Assembly (NCBI GenBank): GCA_004296775.1
Contig: RHGE01000061.1
Span: forward strand, 1-39,590
Origin: Marinilabiliaceae bacterium JC017
Lineage (GTDB): Bacteria; Bacteroidota; Bacteroidia; Bacteroidales; Marinilabiliaceae
Direction: 5' to 3'
Length of the DNA: 39,590 bases
The notes below the pieces were generated by a model that saw nothing but the letters and a program-made list of their open reading frames with translations, did no database searches and was not told the origin of the DNA. Both the position numbers and the translations under genes were made by a program. Numbering within the stretch: position 1 is the stretch's first letter; each line of letters starts with the position of its first letter. Positions 34,733 to 39,590 of the stretch are shown here, one piece after another.

Positions 34733-35452
34733 TCATAGTTGACAAATCATCGTGTAATCTTTAAATATCTCATACCAATCATTGTCATCCGGATTAACAT
34801 CTCTGGGAAAAGATCCGGTTAATTCATACGTTCTGTACCACTCACGATTTGCCTGTGTAGATTCATGTGATGATTCAGTCTTAAAAACCGAATAATTTCC
34901 AGGTGTAAAACCAGCTTTTTCCCAGATAGGTTTTGGTGGCTTTGGTGAAACAAGCCACTGATATTTTGCTTTACCTGAGAAAATACAACCATTAGCCACA
35001 ATTTTACTCCAACCATTTTCTTTTGCCCATTCTTTGAGGTATTCTAATAGTTGAACAGAGAGTTCGTTACCACGATATTGTTCTTTAATCATTAAACAAT
35101 TTACATAAAGAACAGAATCAGAATTGAAAGGTGGATTTTCAATCTCATCTAAATGTTTCATTCCTTTATCAATCAATTCATCATCGCACATGTAAAATCG
35201 TGGACACCATTGCGGACAAAAATCAACAAAACCAATAACTAAATCCTTATCCATCGCAAGGATAGCTGTTGTCCCATAGCGTTTAATCATCCTCTTACTT
35301 AGGATTTCAAAATTTTTAGTTGGAGTCATATTCCCGCCAGCTCTCATATCACAATTTGCAGGACACCTTCCTTCTCCTCCCTGAATTATGAAAGAATTAT
35401 CCATTGGTTTAAGAACAATAATCCTCGAATCTTTTAATTGGATATGTTTCAT
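34733..35452 (-). CDS. GNAT-fold N-acetyltransferase-like protein
   Basis: 239 aa from the ATG at 35452. The fold is suggested by ILAMDKDLVIGFVDFCPQW (strands 2-3), VLYVNCLMIKEQYRGNELSV (strand 4 and the acetyl-CoA pyrophosphate loop, here EQYRGNELS in place of the usual Q/RxxGxG/A) and WAKENGWSKIVANGC (helix 3 and strand 5), then WEKAGFTPGNYSVFK. An N-terminal cysteine-bearing segment (GGEGRCPANCDMRAGG) precedes the fold and is unusual. The substrate is unknown. The 3' end of a group II intron lies only 24 bp upstream of the start codon, so its native promoter may have been displaced. Confidence 0.7.
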   Translation of the reverse strand: MKHIQLKDSRIIVLKPMDNSFIIQGGEGRCPANCDMRAGGNMTPTKNFEILSKRMIKRYGTTAILAMDKDLVIGFVDFCPQWCPRFYMCDDELIDKGMKHLDEIENPPFNSDSVLYVNCLMIKEQYRGNELSVQLLEYLKEWAKENGWSKIVANGCIFSGKAKYQWLVSPKPPKPIWEKAGFTPGNYSVFKTESSHESTQANREWYRTYELTGSFPRDVNPDDNDWYEIFKDYTMICQL

Positions 35453-35475
35453 AACAAAGTTTGCAATTTCACACA

Positions 35476-36650
35476 ATCGAGATAGGATGGCAGATTACTC
35501 TGCCTACCCCTCGCAGAACCGGACGTACAGATTGCCCGTATCCGGCTCCTCTGCTATTACGTTTCGCTATCTATCAGCGTAAAATTAAACATTACTATGA
35601 ATAATCTTTGTCCGGGAAAGTTTAAAATGCCTCAATAGTTCCGCATATCCCTTCCAGGTGTAACTATTGCGTTGACTCCTGCGATTCAACCATTTGAACC
35701 ACATGAAAATCGCGACTCGATACATCCGGTAAATGGCGATGTAATTGCCTCTTATGTCGTAGTACTGATACAATCCTCTTAATTTGGAACTTAACAACTT
35801 ACATTGATCTTTCAGCTTTTCGTGCCGGTGAAGCCTACAGGCATCCGTTATATTCTTAATGGCTTTCTGTAATTTTTTCTTCATAGTACGACGCTTGACA
35901 ATGTGGTTACCCCGTTGGCTTTTTGTCCAATAATGAGTAATTCCAAGAAAATCGAAGGTTGGTTGTTTGCCCTTTTCATCTGGCACAAACTTTATTAGTT
36001 TGCTCTTCTCCAGATAAAATGTTAATGGGGAAACATTTGGTTCCGGTATTTTTTATTGATGGTACACCTGAACCATTGGTTTATCAGGAGCAATACAGAT
36101 CTCCCAAGTTCCGAAGATTTTCCTTTGTATTCATGCCATGCGCTATGACCACGGTAGTTCTATAAGCCTTACCGTAATGCAAACTTATAGTTGCTGCCTT
36201 CAGGTAACCGTACGCCCTCGGCTTAACTACGAATTAATATACAATTTTTATGAATAGGGATTCAATCTATATGGGATTCATGATCTCCCTCCGGTCGATT
36301 CGGGACTGAATAACACGGCCTAAATACTCGCTTGCCAGATACTCTTCTGCTATCCTCACGGAATCACCCATCTGGTTCGCTACCATCCTGCTTACGGGCT
36401 TTGGATGGACAGGAATTGCACCTACTGAAAGGCGCAGCCTTCATGAATCCCTATTAAAATAATATCCATGAATAAAATCAATAATAAATATCTACAGTCC
36501 ATTGACTGTATCCCAATATTTTCGGTTTACAAAGAAGTTACCTTACAAATAGCCTTCTTCTCTTGGCGTACACGGTAAATTGTATGAGTAGTGGCAGATT
36601 GCGGGCTTCTTTCCTGTCAAACTGCTACACAGTTCGAGCGGGCCACAAAC
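35476..36650 (-). mobile_element. Group II intron 1, internally deleted
   Basis: On the minus strand the 3' part is canonical. Domain V is at 35516-35548: starts GAGCCGGATACGG, GCAA tetraloop, ends GTCCGGTTC, and includes the catalytic AGC triad. Domain VI is at about 35476-35512 (hairpin GGCAGA/TCTGCC), ending CGAT at 35476. Upstream lies the maturase remnant (35585-36052). Then comes about 600 bp of structured noncoding sequence that should be domains I-IV, including an inverted repeat AATAGGGATTCA (36253-36264) with its complement (36444-36455). The 5' boundary, perhaps at the GTGGCCCG near 36640-36650, is not certain. The reverse transcriptase catalytic part is missing, so this copy is at best mobile in trans. 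Confidence 0.75.
35585..36052 (-). pseudogene. ltrA: Group II intron reverse transcriptase/maturase, C-terminal remnant
   Basis: The frame opens after a stop at 36053-36055 and runs about 155 codons. It covers LEKSKLIKFVPDEKGKQ, FDFLGITHYWTKSQRG and the maturase (domain X and C-terminal) part LRGLYQYYDIRGNYIAIYRM, WFKWLNRRSQRNSYTWKGYA. RT motifs 1-5, including the YADD box, are absent upstream, so the N-terminal two thirds were deleted. The stop is followed by domain V of the same intron. The sequence is about 65-70% identical by eye to the second copy at the window end. Confidence 0.88.
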
Positions 36651-36733
36651 CTTGATATTTAGCACTTTGCCTGCCATTACTTATACAAAATATTATATGC
36701 TTTTAATAAGGAATAATCAAATTATTCTAATTT

Positions 36734-38527
36734 TTAAGTCATCGGTATAGTGCTTTTGATTTCTTGAAGTAAATCAAGTAATTCTTCTTGATTTATATTA
36801 ATTCCATTTTTATGTAAAGATCCCAATGGATTATTTAAAAACTCCAATGTATTCTCTCTACTAGAAAACATAGTTTTAAAAACTTGGTCTTCTATAGGTT
36901 TTAATATTTTATTGATTTTAACTTTTTGATTTTGAGATAAATTCAAATTTTCTTCAATACTTCCTATTTTATGAAGAGATAAATTTAATTTCGCATTTTC
37001 TAGTTCAGTACTTTTTTCTTGATCTACACTTGAGATGCTATTTAGTTCTTCTCTTCGTAAACTAATGACAACCTTATCGTTATGTAATTCGTGACTATCT
37101 TTTGAATCATTCTTTTTAACTTTTATTTCCTTAATGATTTCAGTTTTCACATTGTTATCATCTTTAGGTTCCTGTAAAAAGGGAATAACACCACCAATTT
37201 GTAATGGAGAAGGAAGATTAAGTTGCGAAAGAGTAAAATACTTTTGATAGTTCCATGTAACACAATTAGGTATTACAATTGGCAAACTCGAAGTAACTAC
37301 TTTTTTAATAGTATTATTAACTAAAGTTGTAATTATTAGATTAGTAAGAGAAATTGTTATTGCGAACACTAAGCCAGCTACAGTTCCAGTATATACTAAA
37401 ATAAGAGCAAACATTACAGCTTCAATCAATAATAACCACCATACAATATGAACATCTGAATTGAAATAACTGGATTCTTTATCCACAATAAAAGAGATGG
37501 TTTGTTTCTTTTGGTTCAAAGCTGTAGACATATGAAATTTAGCTGTGAAATCTATAGAAAAAATAGCAGTTCTAGTCTGTCCTTTCACATTAACCACTAA
37601 ACCATCATCAACAGTTGCTTCTAGAAGGGAAATATTGATATCATAATCTGAGATTTTTGCCTTGATATCAATGTTGTTAATTATTTTGTAAGCATTAGTG
37701 ATAGAAGTCTCTACAATATCAAACGAATCTAATCCTTCTTTTAACTTAAATGCTTTTATAAGTCCTGGTTTGATAATATATTTTAACAAAATCTCATTAG
37801 AACAGATAGCTGCTGAATTACAATACACTCCTTTATTTGGAATAACTCCTCTTTGTAAGGAAGGAGAACCCTGACTTTTCGAAACTGTTTGCATCAAAAT
37901 CCCAAAAGAGGAGTTATTTTTCCCTGAATCTAGAATATATTCTTCAATTGCATACTTAAAGGTTTTAGGAACAATGTATGGATAGTTTTCTTGTAAAAAA
38001 TCTAAATTCACACTGGCAATTTTATAACAAGTGTCTGTGAATAAATCAGCAAACTTTGTATTTAGGATAACTTTTATATCATCTAAACCTTCTGGTAAAT
38101 TGGGAGTATCAATTAATACACTCTCTAATGCATTTCCAGTAAATTTGATTACTAAATCACTTATTTTACCTTTTTCAGGATCAGTGATAACATTATCAAT
38201 CTTCGTAAGAAATAGATTGATTTTAAAGACCCAGTCTTCAATGTCTACAGATTTAACCTTATCTTCATTTTTAATTGAAAATACGCCTTTCGTCAATGGT
38301 ATTTGCAAGCTAATTATTTCACCAGAACCTCCTTGGATTTTCCAAGGTCCAACTTGTGTTTTAATTTCACATTTTAGTACAAAAAAGCCCAAAAAACTAT
38401 AGGTAAAACTTTTGTTTAATTCTGAAGTAAGCAAGCCTGCATCATATGCTTTCCTTAATCCAATATTTAAATTGGTTAATCTTGTAGCAACTACAGTATC
38501 CCAACCATTTGTTAAATTTATTCCCAT
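36734..38527 (-). CDS. P47/OrfX-like TULIP-family protein with membrane hairpin
   Basis: 597 aa. The N-terminus TNGWDTVVATRLTNLN (6-21) and GPWKIQGGSGEIISLQIP (about 60-77) match the opening signature I recall for P47 and OrfX2 proteins, lipid-binding TULIP folds encoded in botulinum neurotoxin orfX loci and some insecticidal loci. Residues about 80-340 are beta-rich, as expected for tubular domains. At about 357-405 a strongly hydrophobic stretch (WWLLLIEAVMFALILVYTGT and on) could be a membrane hairpin. After about 450 the chain is charged and helical. Its last ~45 residues (TLEFLNNPLGSLHKNGININ) recall nitrile-hydratase-type leader helices. No signal peptide. Very AT-rich compared with neighbours to the left. 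It is 17 bp downstream of the partner gene. Function here is unknown. Confidence 0.65.
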   Translation of the reverse strand: MGINLTNGWDTVVATRLTNLNIGLRKAYDAGLLTSELNKSFTYSFLGFFVLKCEIKTQVGPWKIQGGSGEIISLQIPLTKGVFSIKNEDKVKSVDIEDWVFKINLFLTKIDNVITDPEKGKISDLVIKFTGNALESVLIDTPNLPEGLDDIKVILNTKFADLFTDTCYKIASVNLDFLQENYPYIVPKTFKYAIEEYILDSGKNNSSFGILMQTVSKSQGSPSLQRGVIPNKGVYCNSAAICSNEILLKYIIKPGLIKAFKLKEGLDSFDIVETSITNAYKIINNIDIKAKISDYDINISLLEATVDDGLVVNVKGQTRTAIFSIDFTAKFHMSTALNQKKQTISFIVDKESSYFNSDVHIVWWLLLIEAVMFALILVYTGTVAGLVFAITISLTNLIITTLVNNTIKKVVTSSLPIVIPNCVTWNYQKYFTLSQLNLPSPLQIGGVIPFLQEPKDDNNVKTEIIKEIKVKKNDSKDSHELHNDKVVISLRREELNSISSVDQEKSTELENAKLNLSLHKIGSIEENLNLSQNQKVKINKILKPIEDQVFKTMFSSRENTLEFLNNPLGSLHKNGININQEELLDLLQEIKSTIPMT

Positions 38528-38544
38528 GTTGCAATATCTTTAAA

Positions 38545-39231
38545 TTATTTTGGCATTGTGAAAAAGGCTTCTGCTCCATAGCTTTCAAAATCTCCATTAA
38601 AATCATATAATACTCTATAAGATTTGCCACGTTCAAGTTTTACTCCTTCTTTTATATGTAAAACTAATTGCCCAACAGCAGAGGATGAAAAGTTTCCTCT
38701 AATATTTAAAACGCTATCTCTATTTATACTTCCTTCTGCATCAAATATATCTATGTACTGTCTGTTTAACTCAGGATTGTTGTTTACTGGTGTTACAAAA
38801 CCAACTGAGACTTGTGAGACTCCTACTGAACTAATATAAACAGCAGATTGGAAAACGGATACTTCAGTTCCACTAACAAGTGAAGAAAAAGAACATACTG
38901 AACTTGGTTTATCTCCCATCAAAAAGCCAACACAATAAACACCATTATAGAAGTTAACCCCAAGCGAGTCGCACTTTATAGTCATTGCAGCCTTTGAGCT
39001 ATTACTTGGAATATTCTCTATTGTTAACACATTTTCATTTAACGCTTCATAAGGAGGTGTGAGATTATTTTGCCAAATAATAATTTGGTAATTGTCCCTA
39101 TCAAGATTTACAAAATCTAATGAATCCACTTTAATATCTAGCTCATTTGCGTTTAATACTGTGACCTCAATATTGGAGATTAAAGAAGGAGATTGCTTAA
39201 ACTCTAATGACATTAATTTTCGTTGTTCCAT
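38545..39231 (-). CDS. Unrecognised beta-rich partner of the P47-like protein
   Basis: 228 aa. I do not recognise the family. It has no signal peptide or membrane helix. Composition and alternation suggest one or two beta-sandwich domains, for example ISNIEVTVLNANELDIKVDS at the start and SYRVLYDFNGDFESYGAEAF near the end. It is the first gene of a two-gene unit with the P47-like gene 17 bp downstream, and shares its AT-rich base use, so the two probably arrived and act together. The start codon is 53 bp from the 3' end of intron 2. A later ATG at residue 7 is possible. OrfX1-type partners are an obvious comparison, but I see no clear motif. Confidence 0.6.
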   Translation of the reverse strand: MEQRKLMSLEFKQSPSLISNIEVTVLNANELDIKVDSLDFVNLDRDNYQIIIWQNNLTPPYEALNENVLTIENIPSNSSKAAMTIKCDSLGVNFYNGVYCVGFLMGDKPSSVCSFSSLVSGTEVSVFQSAVYISSVGVSQVSVGFVTPVNNNPELNRQYIDIFDAEGSINRDSVLNIRGNFSSSAVGQLVLHIKEGVKLERGKSYRVLYDFNGDFESYGAEAFFTMPK

Positions 39232-39284
39232 TTCCTTTGATTTTATTATTCTTACGTTTAAAATGTTTATATTTTAGACATGTA

Positions 39285-39590
39285 ATCGGGATAGAATAGC
39301 GGATTACTCCACCTATCCCCCCGCAGATCCGGACATACAGATTTCCCGTATCCGGCTCCTCAGCTAATATGTTTATTATCTGAAGCGTAAATTTAAACAT
39401 TATAGTGTATTATCCTTGGCCAAGGGAAAGTAAAGTACTTTAATAGTTCCCTGTACCCCTTCCATGTATAGCTGTTGCGCTGACTCCTCCGGTTTAACCA
39501 TTTAAACCAACCATAGATGACAGCCCGGTGCATCCGCCTTAATGCAATAAAGTTACCTCTTATCCCATAATACTGATACAGACCACGTAG
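39285..39590 (-). mobile_element. Group II intron 2, 3' part (runs off the window)
   Basis: Same architecture and strand as intron 1. Domain V is at 39326-39358 (starts GAGCCGGATACGG, GAAA tetraloop, ends GTCCGGATC). Domain VI is at 39285-39322, with the outer stem GGGATAG/CTATCCC and the 3' end CGAT at 39285. The maturase gene end lies at 39393. Everything 5' of this lies outside the window, so completeness cannot be judged. Confidence 0.8.
39393..39590 (-). CDS. ltrA: Group II intron reverse transcriptase/maturase, C-terminal 65 codons
   Basis: Open from the window edge to a TAA at 39393-39395. The translation reads LRGLYQYYGIRGNFIALRRM, then YGWFKWLNRRSQRNSYTWKG and ends with PRIIHYNV. 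This is the maturase C-terminal region, collinear with the remnant at 35585-36052 and clearly from a closely related intron. If the rest is intact beyond the window it could supply activity in trans to intron 1. Confidence 0.85.
   Translation of the reverse strand, partial: LRGLYQYYGIRGNFIALRRMHRAVIYGWFKWLNRRSQRNSYTWKGYRELLKYFTFPWPRIIHYNV

Noticed and set aside
36253-36455. MITE with terminal inverted repeats inside intron 1
   Set aside because: The 12-bp arms lie within the intron RNA region and are more simply explained as a long-range intron stem; no target duplication could be shown.

Overview
The window comes from a Bacteroidota chromosome, most likely a marine or sediment-type, Marinilabiliales-like lineage (the order is inference). 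The phylum call rests on TAnnTTTG-type promoters in front of tRNAs, a seven-helix AraC regulator, HYC_CC_PP and DUF6261-like proteins, CusA-type pumps carrying an extra membrane block, and AT-rich spacers full of dispersed repeats. No rRNA, phage or plasmid replication module was seen.

Layout. 1-2.4 kb: a repeat-rich stretch with a three-repeat CRISPR mini-array of type VI-B (Cas13b) geometry, a 13-unit array of 21-22 bp direct repeats, and one unrecognised CDS. 2.8-8.6 kb: an APC permease with an EIIA-like tail, tRNA-Thr and tRNA-Gly, and a GH63-type glucosidase. 9.0-13.9 kb: an AraC-type regulator, a two-site operator-like repeat, and a reductive dehalogenase operon (Tat-exported RdhA, RdhB anchor, RdhC flavoprotein, and a 44-aa membrane peptide). 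14.4-16 kb: a small alpha/beta hydrolase between direct repeats, and a FecR-domain lipoprotein.

16.0-27.0 kb is a copper/heavy-metal efflux locus on the minus strand. In transcription order it holds an HMA-AraC regulator, a HYC_CC_PP protein, a CusA-type RND pump, a four-helix-bundle IVP protein, a TolC-type channel, a CusB-type adaptor with two C-terminal HMA domains, and a free periplasmic HMA protein. Three minisatellite arrays built on 11/21/22 bp units lie inside it, one of them in frame inside the pump gene.

28-34.2 kb: a DUF6261-like protein, CorA, a hybrid histidine kinase, a TPR lipoprotein, and a tRNA cluster Trp-Ser-Trp-Ser-Trp-Ser. 34.7-39.6 kb: a GNAT protein, then a markedly AT-rich two-gene cassette lying between two group II introns of the same type and strand. 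The larger cassette gene resembles P47/OrfX (TULIP) proteins, which are otherwise best known from botulinum neurotoxin and insecticidal toxin loci.

Most spacers contain members of at least four dispersed repeat families. Boundaries were read by eye. Homology statements rest on recalled family motifs, and no database search was run.
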